Positions 10,271 to 20,317 of a DNA stretch of 64,000 nt are shown here, one piece after another (the stretch's first letter is position 1; each line of letters starts with the position of its first letter). The position numbers were made by a program, and so were the translations under genes. The notes beneath the pieces are model-generated. The model saw only the letters and a program-made list of their open reading frames with translations. It searched no databases and was not told where the DNA came from. The stretch comes from Metamycoplasma orale ATCC 23714 (GTDB taxonomy: Bacteria; Bacillota_I; Bacilli_A; Mycoplasmatales; Metamycoplasmataceae), in NCBI RefSeq assembly GCF_000420105.1, contig NZ_ATUH01000001.1, positions 1 to 64,000 of the forward strand. The letters run 5' to 3'.

Positions 10271-11311
10271 ATGAAGACTTATTTTTGAAAAAAATATAGA
10301 ATAAATAAAGAGGGAACAGATTTAGCTATTCTCAATAAAAGAACACCATATTGGAAAGCTTTTATACTTTTACTTCCTTCTTTGTTGACTATTAGTCTAT
10401 TTACACTTATTCCATTTATTATAGTGTTGTATAACTCATTTCAAGTACAAAGTCCAACTTCTCACTTAGTAGCTGATACTGTTTTTTCAATTGATAACTA
10501 TAAAAGTATTTTAACTAACCCATTCTTTAAAGTTGGGGTTAGAAACTCAATAATTTATTCAATTGCTGCATTACCGATTAGTTTATTTATTTCCGTTTTA
10601 ATTAGCGTTGCTATTACTATGGTAGTTAAAAAATGAGCTAGAGGATTTTGACAAACAGTATTCTTCTTGCCTTATGTGACTTCAGCAGTTGCAGTTTCAC
10701 TTTCATTTCTTTATATGTTTAAATCTGACGGTGGAATTATTAATGGTATTTTGGCCAAATTAGGAAGAAAAAAACCTATTCAATTTTTAAACTCAGGATT
10801 AGAAGACACATGAAATGCTTTCTGAGTTATATTGTTACGTGGAATTTGAGGAAACTTAGCATTTCAAATTCTTATATTAACTACTGCTATGCTTTCAGTT
10901 GATAAACAATTATATAAAGCCGGTGCTATTGATGGTGCTTCAAAATCAAAACAATTCTTTGCAATAACTTTACCATCAATTAAAAGAACATTATCATTCT
11001 TAATTACTATGGGTCTTATTAATGGTATAAAAGTATTCCCTCTTGCATTATTTAATAACAATCCCGAAGATGCTATTAATAATGGTGGTTCTTCAATTAT
11101 GTTATTTGTGTATCGTGCTGTTAAAGCTGGGAAATGATACTACTCAGGTGCTGCATCAGTAATTTTATTTGTTATTGGTGTGTTTGTATCATTTACATTA
11201 AGAAAAATTGTAACTTTAACATTTAAGTTAAGTGTTAAGTTAGGAGAAAACAATGTTATTAGGAAAATTGAAAACTCGACATTGAAGACAAAAACAATCT
11301 TTACAGTCTAA
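10271..11311 (+). CDS. ABC transporter permease 1 (MG188-type, MalF/UgpA-like)
   Basis: The 346-residue membrane protein begins on the ATG that directly follows the ATPase stop codon. After a cytoplasmic N-terminus, hydrophobic segments start near residue 30. The EAA loop, where the ATPase docks, reads KAGAIDGASKSKQFFAITLP (residues ~217-236), which is typical of carbohydrate/glycerol-phosphate type importers. By position and class it forms the first half of the membrane channel of the nuclease-linked importer. Its last 59 bases overlap the next permease gene. Confidence 0.9.
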
Positions 11312-12245
11312 ACAAGATTTAATGTCAAGACCTATAGATGATACTAAAGCATCTAGCATTATCTTAACTTGAATATTTAAAATATTTGTTCTTGCGTTTT
11401 TTGGATTTATTATTGCTTTCCCATTCTATTTTATGATTTCACAATCATTAACAGATAAGCAATGATCAATGGTAAACTCAAGTTCAATATTGTGATACCC
11501 TAAGAAATTTGGTGTTACATACTCTAAATTTGAAGCGCACTGAGAAAACTTCAAATTTGCATTCCAAGAAGGATATGGTAAAGCTCTTTTAATGACATTT
11601 ATAGTTACATCTTTTTCAGTTGTAGCTAGAGTATTCTTCTCAATGTCATTTGGGTATGCCTTCTCACTTAGAAAATGAAGATTTAAATCATTTTCATGAG
11701 CATTCTTCTTATCATTATTAGTTTTACCAGAAGTTGCTCTTTTATCAGGTCAATACTTTGTAGCAGTTAAATTAGGTTGACATATTGGAACATGACGTTT
11801 TGTTTCATTAATGATGCCTTTCGTGGCTTCAGTATTTTCTGGATTTATGTATAGAAATGCCTTTGAAGATATTCCAGATTCAGTTAAAGAATCTGCATTA
11901 ATTGATGGTACTTCTGGATTTAAGTTCTTCATTAAAATAGCTATGCCAATGGTTAAAACCACAACTTGAACAGTATGTATCTTAACTGCACTTGCAACTT
12001 GAAACTCATATACATGACCATTATTAATTTTAGGAAAACAAGCTCCTGGTTCATGAACAGTTATGAACATTTGACTTACAGATACCGGTCAAGTTAAAAA
12101 TGACCCTGATGGTAATAGGGTATATATGAGTATTAGAATGGCTGCTACAATATTAGCTATATTACCTATGTTAATTGTTTACTTTAGTTTAAGAAAAAGA
12201 ATAATGAATGCTATATCTCGTCAAGGTAGAGCTTCTAAAGGATAG
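11253..12245 (+). CDS. ABC transporter permease 2 (MG189-type, MalG/UgpE-like)
   Basis: The 330-residue permease starts inside the end of permease 1, preceded by AGGAG at 11242-11246. It has about six membrane segments and a clear EAA loop, ESALIDGTSGFKFFIKIAMP (~210-229), the docking site for the ATPase. It is the second half of the importer. The 59-base overlap suggests translational coupling and equal dosage of the two permeases. Confidence 0.9.
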
Positions 12246-12249
12246 AATT

Positions 12250-12414
12250 ATGGACCCAGTTGAATATGAAAAAATCAAAAAAACACAATTAAAAAGTAAG
12301 ATTACAAAAATTGTTATTTATGTAATACTAGCATTTGTTTTAATAGTTGGTCTCATTATTGCTGGCCTTGCATGCTATGGTATTATTAAAACCCCAGCTG
12401 AAGCTTTAAGTTAA
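12250..12414 (+). CDS. Small single-pass membrane protein at the end of the importer operon
   Basis: A 54-codon frame (MDPVEYEKIKKTQLKSK...) starts 4 bases after permease 2. A charged, Lys-rich N-terminus precedes one long hydrophobic helix (residues ~20-44). There is no catalytic motif. Its tight spacing and location before the operon terminator suggest an accessory subunit of the transporter, but this is inference; function is unknown. ATG 12208 would overlap permease 2 in another frame and is rejected. Confidence 0.65.
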   Translation: MDPVEYEKIKKTQLKSKITKIVIYVILAFVLIVGLIIAGLACYGIIKTPAEALS

Positions 12415-12431
12415 TTAACATATCATTCGTA

Positions 12432-12466
12432 AAAATAGTGGATTAGAAATAATTCACTATTTTAAT
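12432..12466 (+). terminator. Terminator of the nuclease-importer operon (copy 1 of a duplicated element)
   Basis: AAAATAGTG (12432-12440) pairs with CACTATTTT (12455-12463). The 31 bases at 12433-12463 recur with two changes at 14056-14086, on the far side of the next gene. Confidence 0.75.
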
Positions 12467-12488
12467 ATATTTAACTTTTTATATATAT

Positions 12489-12494
12489 TATAAT
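12489..12494 (+). promoter_or_regulatory. -10 box TATAAT for the gene at 12573
   Basis: TATAAT at 12489-12494 lies just after the operon terminator and would give a leader of about 70 bases. No convincing -35 or ribosome site is visible. Confidence 0.4.
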
Positions 12495-12572
12495 TTTATT
12501 AAGCTAAGAAAAATTATAGTTTATTAAAGTCCAAATAAATGAATTAATTATTCTGTTGGGGAAAAATATTTT

Positions 12573-14030
12573 ATGAAAAAAGAAACATTAGACTTATTAC
12601 TTAAACAATTAAATAAAATAAATGAAAACTCTAAAATTTTAATTTATGGAAGCGCAGCTTTATATTTAAATAAATTAATTACTAGACTGCCAAACAATTT
12701 GGATATTTCATTTTTATATAACGAAAATGATACTTTATTAGATTACAATAATTATTGACAAAACTTTATTTCTAATTTTAATATTAAAGCAAAATTAATA
12801 GATAGTTTTTTAGTTAAAAAATATGAAGTCCTTTTTAATAATGAAATAGTTATTATAAATTGCGTTATGTCAAAAAATATATTTAAAAGACATACCATAA
12901 AAATTAATAATTTATTAGTAGCAAATTTAGAATATTCATATTCTTTAACATTATGTCAATTATTTTATTTTTTATCAAAAGATTATATTCAATCTGCCTT
13001 TTTTCAAAAAGAAAAAATTAAGCAAATAATAGATGACATTTTTGAAATTGTCGATAAATTTAATGTATTTAATTCGCCTGAAATTTTTAGTGAAATATTA
13101 GAACGCGAATATATTTTTAACTTCTTTAATTCAAATCAAAATTACTTTAATATAGTTAAAACTTATGACAAACTTTGAAAAATAATTCCTAAGTATTACA
13201 AAAATATTGATAAAGAAAAACTTGGCAATCTAATTTCAATAGTAAAAAATATTTTTGAAAATAAGGGTATAGTTAAAAAAATAGAAAACATAGACTTTAT
13301 TTTATTAACAAAGAGAAAATTAATTAAATATCTTATTTCTAATTATAAAAAATTTGATGAACAATTTCAATTTGATAAATCAATACTTTTTATAAAAAAT
13401 AAAGAAAAATTTAAAGATTACTTAATAAGTTTCTTTAAAAAAATCAATATTAATTTTGATAATGAAAATCTTAAAGTTATAGATTTAAGGTTTCAAAATA
13501 TTAATGATGGTTTTGCCTTTGACATACTAAATTTATATGATTTAATTTTTTCACAAGAAAATTATCAAAATGATTTTTATTTATATAAGCACAGTCAACA
13601 TGCAAAAAGACATATCATTATACTTTGTTCAATAAATATATTTGAGTTCCTAGCAATACTAATTGTTGCATTATGCATGTTTATCATATTTAAGCCAAAT
13701 ATAAAATGAAATTTAAACAAAAACGAAATTATAACCGCAAGCATTTTATCATTTATTATGGTTGCATATTGTGTGGGAACAATTTTATTTTATGTATTTT
13801 GATATAATAATTTTGAACATAAAAAATGATTTTGAGGCTTTTACATTTATAATTTAATTCCATTGGCATTTTATCCTTTTGCTAGTTTTTTAGATAGCGT
13901 CTCAGCATTAATAATTATGATTGGCTTCTTAGTGTTTTTTATAATTAATTTTATATGTTATGTAATTATTTATAAAAAAATTAATGTATTAAGTTTCAAA
14001 CAAAATTCAAGCTATAAATTAACTGTATAA
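12573..14030 (+). CDS. Nucleotidyltransferase-like (AbiEii-type) protein with C-terminal four-helix membrane domain
   Basis: The 485-residue product is not a family I know as a whole. Its N-terminus has YGSAALYLNKLITRLPNNLD, resembling the GG/GS...R...DID signature of AbiEii-like nucleotidyltransferases (Gly26-Ser27, Asp44), but only one acidic residue is kept where two are expected. The segment near 110-150 (ANLEY...KD...) is also AbiEii-like. The C-terminus has four hydrophobic helices (~347-377, 385-412, 420-440, 444-470). Base composition is AT-rich like its neighbours. It stands alone with its own promoter and terminator. It could be an inactive transferase fold anchored in the membrane. 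Function unknown. Confidence 0.6.
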
Positions 14031-14055
14031 TTTGCGTAATTTTAAACATAGTAAG

Positions 14056-14090
14056 AAATAGTCGATTAGAAATAATTTACTATTTTTTAT
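14056..14090 (+). terminator. Terminator, copy 2 of the duplicated element
   Basis: Bases 14056-14086 match 12433-12463 at 29 of 31 positions. The two changes lie at the inner edge of the stem (C for G, T for C), so the stem is one pair shorter. A T-run follows. Confidence 0.7.
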
Positions 14091-14099
14091 TTTTTTAAC

Positions 14100-14112
14100 T
14101 AAAATAGTTAAT
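14100..14112 (+). promoter_or_regulatory. Leaderless-type promoter of the second P80 lipoprotein
   Basis: TAAAAT at 14100-14105 is followed by ATG at 14113, only seven bases later, with no ribosome site between. Confidence 0.45.
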
Positions 14113-15765
14113 ATGAAAAATAAAAAATATACTTTTATTAAATTGTCTTTAATTTCATCATTATGTATTTTGCCTTTTAGCGTTTTTAGCTCTAAATGTA
14201 CTAAAGAAAATAAACATATTGATGTTTTACTTCCATTTACTACAAATGATTTAAGATTTGAAAAGATGTTAAATGTAATTCAAAAATATAATGAACAAAT
14301 CCAAAATGATATAACAAAATTACCAGTCAATGTTTCTAGTATATCATCTAGATCTTTATTAATTAATAAATTAAAAATACAGCTTGCTTCAAAAGACAAG
14401 GCTATATCTGATTTAATTTTTTATTATCCTAGCATGGCTTATTTAGTTGCTTCATATAATCGAAGCTTAGATTTGTATAATGAAAAATTTGATAATAATA
14501 TATTTTCAAAATTTTTAGATATTAATAATAATTTAGGTATTCCATCTAAAAATATGAAAAGAAGAATTTTACCTGTTGCTAATAGTAGCGACGTTTTAGC
14601 ACTTAATAAAGGACTTTTAGGATATTTTATTTATGAGTTGCAAAAGTATTGTCTTGAAAACTCGATTTCGAAAAATATAATTTCTTTAGATAATTCTAAA
14701 AATAAAATATTACAAGAATGTTTAAATTATTATCAATCTTTATATACAACTAAAAAAGATAGAATTAATAAAGAATGAAACATAGCCAATACTTTTATTA
14801 AATCAAAAATCGAAGAAACTAATTTTGAATTTAATGATAATATTTTTTTCAATTATTTTGACCTTTTTAATTTTGCTAATACTATGTCTTTAATTTTTAA
14901 TCATAGTGCACGCCCTTCGGATTATAATTCAAAACGTATTTTTTATAGTCATCATTCAGCAAATTTAACATATTCTATGTTATTTAATGAGTCTAATGGT
15001 TTATACAAAAATTATTTTTTACAATATGATAACTTTGCAAGATTAAAATATAATGAAGCACTTGAAGGCAAAGGAATTGAAAATCAAATGTTAACAAAAA
15101 TATTTAATTTAGAAGCAAAAGCTATTTATAATAAAGCATTACATTTTAAATATAGTGAAGAAGATTTTAATCGTAGTCCTTTTGATATAAACACAATTTT
15201 TACGCTTATTTCATCACATTGAGCATATGATCAAATTTTGCTTAAAAATACTTCCCTATTAAATAAACAAGATTATTTATTTTTACTTGCGCCAAGTAAA
15301 AATACTACTAGCCAAGAAAATTCTACATTTACTAATCAAGGCATAAATTTAATAGGTGTTAATATTAATGATAACAGAACCAAACAAGTCAAGGAATTTG
15401 TTAATTGGTTATATGATCCAACTAATTTAATGGATTGAAATATTAATAATAAGATAGTAAAACTTAATCCTATTGAATATTATGCAATGTCGACTAAATA
15501 CACATTTCCATCAAAACATTTTATTGATGAATATAATAAACATTTTTTAAATGAAGATCCTGTTTTAGATCAAATTAATAATTTATTTTTAAGAAGTACT
15601 ACAGATGAACATTTAAAAATATATGAAGATCTAGTTGATAATAATAGTGATTCATTTAGAGAATCTTTAACATCAGTATTTGCAAATTTAGTTTACAAAA
15701 ATAATAATTCTTTAATTACATTTGAAAAATTTAAAAAAGAAATTAAAAAACTAGAAACAATATAA
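14113..15765 (+). CDS. Second P80-family lipoprotein, divergent paralogue of the gene at 4957
   Basis: The 550-residue protein has a signal peptide ending in SSKC (Cys at about residue 29), again with Lys at -1. Aligned blocks show homology to the operon-leading lipoprotein: ILPVANSSDVLALNKGLLGY here against MVPMSRSSEMFAVNQPVTGY there, and IFYYPSMAYLVASYNRSLDL against LIANYPATAAEIARYDMNLA. It is about 190 residues shorter and has no transporter genes of its own. It may supply an alternative binding protein for the same importer or have a separate surface role. It heads a run of housekeeping genes and ends 13 bases before the methyltransferase gene. Confidence 0.75.
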
Positions 15766-15778
15766 AATAATAGACAAT

Positions 15779-16579
15779 ATGAAAAAGAATATTGTTAAAA
15801 ACAATTTAGGTTATAGTGGAACTTTATTTGTATATCAAGATAAAGATGCCTTTAATTATTCTATTGATACTATTTTATTAGGCAACTTTTTTTCTATTAA
15901 TAGAACTGTATCTAATATTTTAGAAGTAGGGACTAATAATGGGGCTCTTTCTATTTTTATAGCTTCACGTTCTAAAAAAATTAATATTGATGCTCTCGAA
16001 ATTCAAAAAGATGCAGCTTTATTAACTAAAAAAAATGTTAAGTTAAATAAGTTAGAATCTCAAATTAATGTAATAAATGAAGACTTTAATATTTATGCTA
16101 AAGAATATGCCTTTAAATGTGGCAATAAATTAGCTAAAAAATATTCAGCAATAGTTGCAAATCCCCCATATTATAAAGAAGAATTTAATGTTCCAAGAAC
16201 AAAATGCACAGATGCTAAAAAAGCAGCAACTCATGAAATATTTTTAACTTTGGAACAATTAATTAAAGGTAGTTCAAAAATTATTGAACAAAAAGGATAT
16301 CTTACAATGGTATTACCTATTGCAAGATATATCGATGCAGTAACTCTTTTAAGAAAATATAATTTTGAACCTAAAGTAATACAATTAGTTTATCCAAGAG
16401 TTAATGACTTACCAAAATTTTGTTTAATTGAATCTAGATATAATAGTGGTTGAGGTACTTCATTCAAAAAAAATTTATATTTGCATTATAATGATATAAA
16501 TAATCACGAATACACAGAAGAAATTGTAAAGCTATATTCGCCAATAAAAGCAAAGGATAATGAAGATGAAAAAAAATAA
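15779..16579 (+). CDS. trmN6: TrmN6-like tRNA1(Val) adenine-N6 methyltransferase
   Basis: The 266-residue protein has a Rossmann methyltransferase motif I, ILEVGTNNGALSIF (residues ~47-60), and the VANPPYY motif near 120 that marks N6-adenine methyltransferases acting on RNA or DNA. Similarity to YfiC/TrmN6 suggests modification of A37 in tRNA-Val. N-terminal LxQ-like residues and an overall size of ~240-270 fit that family. The gene overlaps the start of metG, indicating co-transcription of two translation genes. Confidence 0.8.
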
Positions 16580-18125
16580 AACCTTTTATATATCAACTCC
16601 TATTTATTACCCAAGTGGCAATTTACATATTGGTCACCTTTTGACTACTACTTTAGCATGGGTTTATACTAATTATAAAAAGCAACAAGGTTATGATACA
16701 TATTTTGTTACAGGTATTGATGAACATGGACAAAAAATTGAAAAGAAAGCTTTGTCTTTAAATTTAGAGCCTCAAGCATATGTTGATGGTGAAGAAAAGA
16801 AATTCAAAGATCTTTGAACAAAACTTGATATTAATTACGATTTCTTTTCAAGAACTACTAATGAAAAGCACAAAAAAACAATTCAAAAAGTTTTTGAAAA
16901 AATGTTTGAAAAAGGGTACATTTACAAAGGAAATTATGAAGGTTTATATTCAATCAATGATGAAGAGTTTTTAACCAAAACTCAAGCAATACACAAAGAT
17001 GGCAAATATTACCATCCTACTTCTAACCACTTATTAGTTGAAATAAAAGAAGAATCTTATTTTTTTAGCATGTCTAAATTCGGTTCTTGAATAAAAGAAT
17101 ACTTTTTAAATAATCCTGAGTTTTTAACAAATAAAGCAATTGAAAAAGAACTAATAAATAATTTTTTAGATAAAGGTTTAGAAGACTTATCAATTACAAG
17201 AATATCATTTGATTGAGGTATTGCACTTGATAAATTTAAATCAAATGATAATAAACACACTCATATCATTTATGTTTGATTAGATGCTTTATTTAATTAT
17301 TTAACAGCACTTCAATATTTAGAAAGTGATGATACAAATTATCGAAAGTTTTGAAAAAATGGTACTGAAAGAGTACATGTATTAGGAAAAGAAATTTCAA
17401 GATTCCATGCAATTTATTGGCCTATCTTTTTAAAATCATTAGACCTTAATTTACCAACTAAAGAAGTTATTCATTCATGAATAATAACTCCTGAAGGAAA
17501 GATGTCTAAATCAAAAGGCAACATAATCGAACCTATTCCCTTAGTTGAAAAATATGGTGCTGAAGAAATTAAATATTTCTTTTCTTCGCAAATAAATATT
17601 GATAATGATTTTTCATATTCAGATGAACTTTTAGTAAATGTTTTAAATTCTGATCTTGCTAACAATTTTGGAAACTTATTAAATAGAGTAGTCAAAATGG
17701 TTAATCAATCATTTTCTAATGGGACAAAATATGATGAAAAAAACTTGCAAGGAATTGATAATTTTATTTATAAATTAATTTTTGAAACATATGAAAATTA
17801 CAAATTACATTTTGATAATTTCCATATTGACAAGGCTTCAAAAGCTGTAATTAATTTATCTTCTAAATTAAATGAATATATAGATTTAACAACGCCTTGA
17901 AGTTTAAAAAATGATCCTATAAGATTGAATAGTGTCTTAAATACCCTTTTAAATGGCTTATATGCTATTAATTTTATGTTAAGTGTAATTATGCCTAAAA
18001 AATGTAACATCATTTTAGGCTATTTAAATCAATCAAAATTTGATGAAAAATTATTATTTGATTGAACAAAATTTGATAATAAAAAAGTTGAAGTTAAGGA
18101 AATTCTTTTTCCAAGAATTAAGTAA
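16566..18125 (+). CDS. metG: Methionyl-tRNA synthetase
   Basis: The 519-residue class I synthetase attaches Met to both tRNA-Met species. It has the HIGH motif in PSGNLHIGHL (~residues 14-23) and KMSKSKGN (~312-319). I choose ATG 16566, eight bases after AAAGGA (16552-16557); ATG 16560 is too close. Length fits short bacterial MetRS without a C-terminal tRNA-binding EMAP-like domain. It overlaps trmN6 by 14 bases and is followed 15 bases later by obg. The initiator and elongator tRNA-Met genes lie 1.5 kb downstream. Confidence 0.96.
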
Positions 18126-18140
18126 ATGTAGGTAAATAAA

Positions 18141-19406
18141 ATGAAATTCATTGATGAAATAAATATAAAAGTACAAGCTGGAAATGGTGGTAATGGTATC
18201 ATCAGTTTTAGGCGTGAAGCTAATGTAGATCGTGGTGGTCCAGATGGTGGCGATGGTGGAAAAGGTGGCGACGTATATTTCCAAGGAGATGATGGACTTA
18301 ACACTTTGTTACCATTTTATTATCAAAATAAATATATTGCCCAAAGTGGAGAAAACGGAAAAAGTAAAAACCAATATGGTGCAAATGGTGAAGATTTAAT
18401 TATTAAAGTGCCCTTAGGAACAATGGTATTTAATGGTGAAAAATTGCTTGCAGACATAACTACTAAAGATAAATATTTAATTGCTTTAGGAGGCAAAGGT
18501 GGAAGAGGGAATTTAAAGTTTAAGTCCTCTAGAAATACTGCACCAAGACTTTGCGAAAATGGAGAACTTGGTGAAGTATTTGATTTGAAATTAAATCTTA
18601 AAGTTTTAGCGGATATTGGTTTTGTTGGCAAACCTTCAGCCGGAAAAAGTTCAATACTTTCAATAATTTCAAATGCAAAACCTAAAATCGCGAGTTACGA
18701 TTTTACAACTTTAACTCCACAATTAGGTTTAGTTAAATATTACAATACTTCTTTTGTAGTAGCTGACTTACCTGGTCTTATAGAATTTGCTTCGCAAGGT
18801 AAAGGTTTAGGTATTCAATTTTTAAAGCACATTGAAAGATGTAAAGCAATTGCGCATGTTATTGATTTTGGTGATGAAAATAAAAACCCAATTGAAGATT
18901 ATCTAGTTATTAATAATGAACTTAAATCATATAATTTGTTTCTTGAAAAAATCAAGCAAGTAATTATTGCTAATAAAAGCGATTTACCTAAATTTAAAGA
19001 ACATTTAAAATTGTTTAAAAAAAAATTTCCTAAATTGCAAATTGTAACCTGTTCAGCACTTTTACAAGATAATATTGATGAAGTTAAAAAAACATTATAC
19101 GAAATATATAAGAAGTCTAAAGATACTTTAGTAAATGCTCAAAGTTTAGAAAAAGAAGAAATAACTATTTCATTAGATAAAGATGATTTAGAAATAATTA
19201 AAATTAATAACACTACTTATGAAATAAAAAGTGCTAAGGTTTCAAATCTTTATCATAAAATACCTTTAGTTTCAATTGATAATTTATGAAGATTTAATTA
19301 TAAATTAAAAGGTTTAGGCGTTTATGATGCTTTAAAAGCTAAAGGAATAAAACACGGTGATATAGTCAAAATAGAAGACTTTGAATTCAGTTGAGAAGAA
19401 GAATAA
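18141..19406 (+). CDS. obg: GTPase ObgE/CgtA
   Basis: The 421-residue protein has the three Obg parts: a Gly-rich N-terminal Obg fold (GNGGNGIISFRRE, GGPDGGDGGKGG), the GTPase domain with P-loop GKPSAGKSS (~167-175), switch DLPGLIE, and NKSD, and a C-terminal OCT domain ending near residue 421. Obg binds the 50S ribosomal subunit and couples ribosome assembly to GTP and stress state. It is the last gene of the lipoprotein-trmN6-metG-obg run. Confidence 0.96.
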
Positions 19407-19479
19407 TTTAATTGGTATTTTCAATTATTAGGCCATATTTATATTTTTAGGAATTTTTAATTAATTATTAAAATTTATA

Positions 19480-19485
19480 TATAAT
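19480..19485 (+). promoter_or_regulatory. -10 box of the tRNA cluster
   Basis: TATAAT at 19480-19485 lies 39 bases before the first tRNA. The -35 region is only T-rich. The 117-base gap after obg holds no other feature I can see. Confidence 0.5.
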
Positions 19486-19523
19486 AATAAGGTATTCTTA
19501 TGCAAGAATAGTTGAAGTGCTGT

Positions 19524-19600
19524 GGAGAAGTAGCTCAGTTTGGCAGAGCGCTTGGTTTGGGACCAAGTGGTCGCAGGTTCAAATCCTGTCTTCTTCACCA
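19524..19600 (+). tRNA. tRNA-Pro (UGG)
   Basis: Complete cloverleaf; acceptor GGAGAAG pairs with CTTCTTC, anticodon TGG in the loop, CCA encoded. Confidence 0.95.
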
Positions 19601-19605
19601 TTTAT

Positions 19606-19682
19606 GGGGGGGTAGCTCACCTGGCTAGAGCGCCTGCCTTGCACGCAGGAGGTAGAGGGTTCGAGTCCCTTCCTCTCCACCA
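19606..19682 (+). tRNA. tRNA-Ala (UGC)
   Basis: Acceptor of seven G pairs with CCTCTCC including two G-U pairs; anticodon stem CCTGC/GCAGG encloses TGC; CCA encoded. Confidence 0.95.
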
Positions 19683-19685
19683 TTT

Positions 19686-19762
19686 GGCGCTGTAGCTCAG
19701 TTGGTTAGAGCATCCGGTTCATACCCGGAAGGTCAAGAGTTCGACTCTCTTTGGCGCTACCA
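19686..19762 (+). tRNA. tRNA-Met (CAU), elongator
   Basis: Anticodon CAT in loop TTCATAC. It closely resembles mollicute elongator tRNA-Met, and lies before the Ile2-type tRNA as in related clusters. CCA encoded. Confidence 0.85.
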
Positions 19763-19789
19763 TACGGAATCTCAACAGAGTTTTGATTT

Positions 19790-19866
19790 GGACCCATAGC
19801 TCAGTTGGTTAGAGCAACCGGCTCATAACCGGTCGGTCACAGGTTCGAGTCCTGTTGGGTCCACCA
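19790..19866 (+). tRNA. tRNA-Ile2 (CAU, lysidine-modified)
   Basis: Anticodon CAT. The acceptor GGACCCA/TGGGTCC and the Met-Ile-Ser-fMet order known in related Firmicutes/mollicute clusters identify it as the isoleucine AUA decoder, whose C34 is converted to lysidine by TilS. The assignment rests on similarity and order. Confidence 0.75.
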
Positions 19867-19867
19867 T

Positions 19868-19960
19868 GGGCAATTACCCAAGCCTGGCTGAAGGGAACAG
19901 TCTTGAAAACTGTCAGGGGCTTCACGGCCCGCGGGGGTTCGAATCCCTCATTGCCCGCCA
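19868..19960 (+). tRNA. tRNA-Ser (UGA)
   Basis: A 93-base tRNA with a long variable arm; acceptor GGGCAAT/ATTGCCC; anticodon TGA in loop CTTGAAA; CCA encoded. Confidence 0.95.
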
Positions 19961-19965
19961 TATAT

Positions 19966-20041
19966 AGCGGAGTAGAGCAGTCGGCAGCTCGTTGGGCTCA
20001 TAACCCAAAGGTCATTGGTTCAAATCCAATCTCCGCAACCA
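19966..20041 (+). tRNA. Initiator tRNA-fMet (CAU)
   Basis: Unpaired A1/A72 acceptor end and three GC pairs (GGG/CCC) next to the CAT anticodon loop are hallmarks of the initiator. CCA encoded. Confidence 0.92.
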
Positions 20042-20042
20042 C

Positions 20043-20119
20043 GGTCCAGTGGTAAAGTGGTTTAATACGCTTCCCTGTCACGGAAGAGATCGCGGGTTCA
20101 ATTCCCGTCTGGACCGCCA
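20043..20119 (+). tRNA. tRNA-Asp (GUC)
   Basis: Acceptor GGTCCAG/CTGGACC, anticodon GTC, CCA encoded. Starts two bases after the previous tRNA. Confidence 0.95.
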
Positions 20120-20123
20120 TTAT

Positions 20124-20199
20124 GGTTCTGTAGCTCAGTCGGTAGAGCAACGGACTGAAGCTCCGTGTGTCGCTGGTTCGATTCCTGCCGGAACCACCA
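20124..20199 (+). tRNA. tRNA-Phe (GAA)
   Basis: Acceptor GGTTCTG/CGGAACC (one wobble), anticodon GAA, CCA encoded. Confidence 0.95.
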
Positions 20200-20216
20200 T
20201 TTCAGAGAAATCTGCA

Positions 20217-20240
20217 AACGTCATGTATGGCGTTTTTTTA
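20217..20240 (+). terminator. Terminator of the tRNA cluster
   Basis: AACGTCA (20217-20223) pairs with TGGCGTT (20228-20234, one G-U) and a T-run follows. Confidence 0.8.
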
Positions 20241-20317
20241 TTTTTATTATTTATTATTTTATTTTTAAAATATCTAATACAATATAAGAGTTAAATTAAT
20301 TTCAAGGAGAGTAGAAC

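Noticed and set aside
18029-18631. Minus-strand Pro/Ser-rich ORFs opposite obg
   Set aside because: They mirror the Gly-rich Obg repeats (GGT/GGA read as ACC/TCC on the other strand).
19686-20041. Three CAU-anticodon tRNAs as a redundant duplication
   Set aside because: Their sequences differ as expected of elongator Met, lysidine-type Ile2 and initiator fMet; this set is normal in bacteria.
19855-20294. ORFs spanning the tRNA cluster
   Set aside because: Every base in them belongs to tRNA genes or their spacers; they have no ribosome site.
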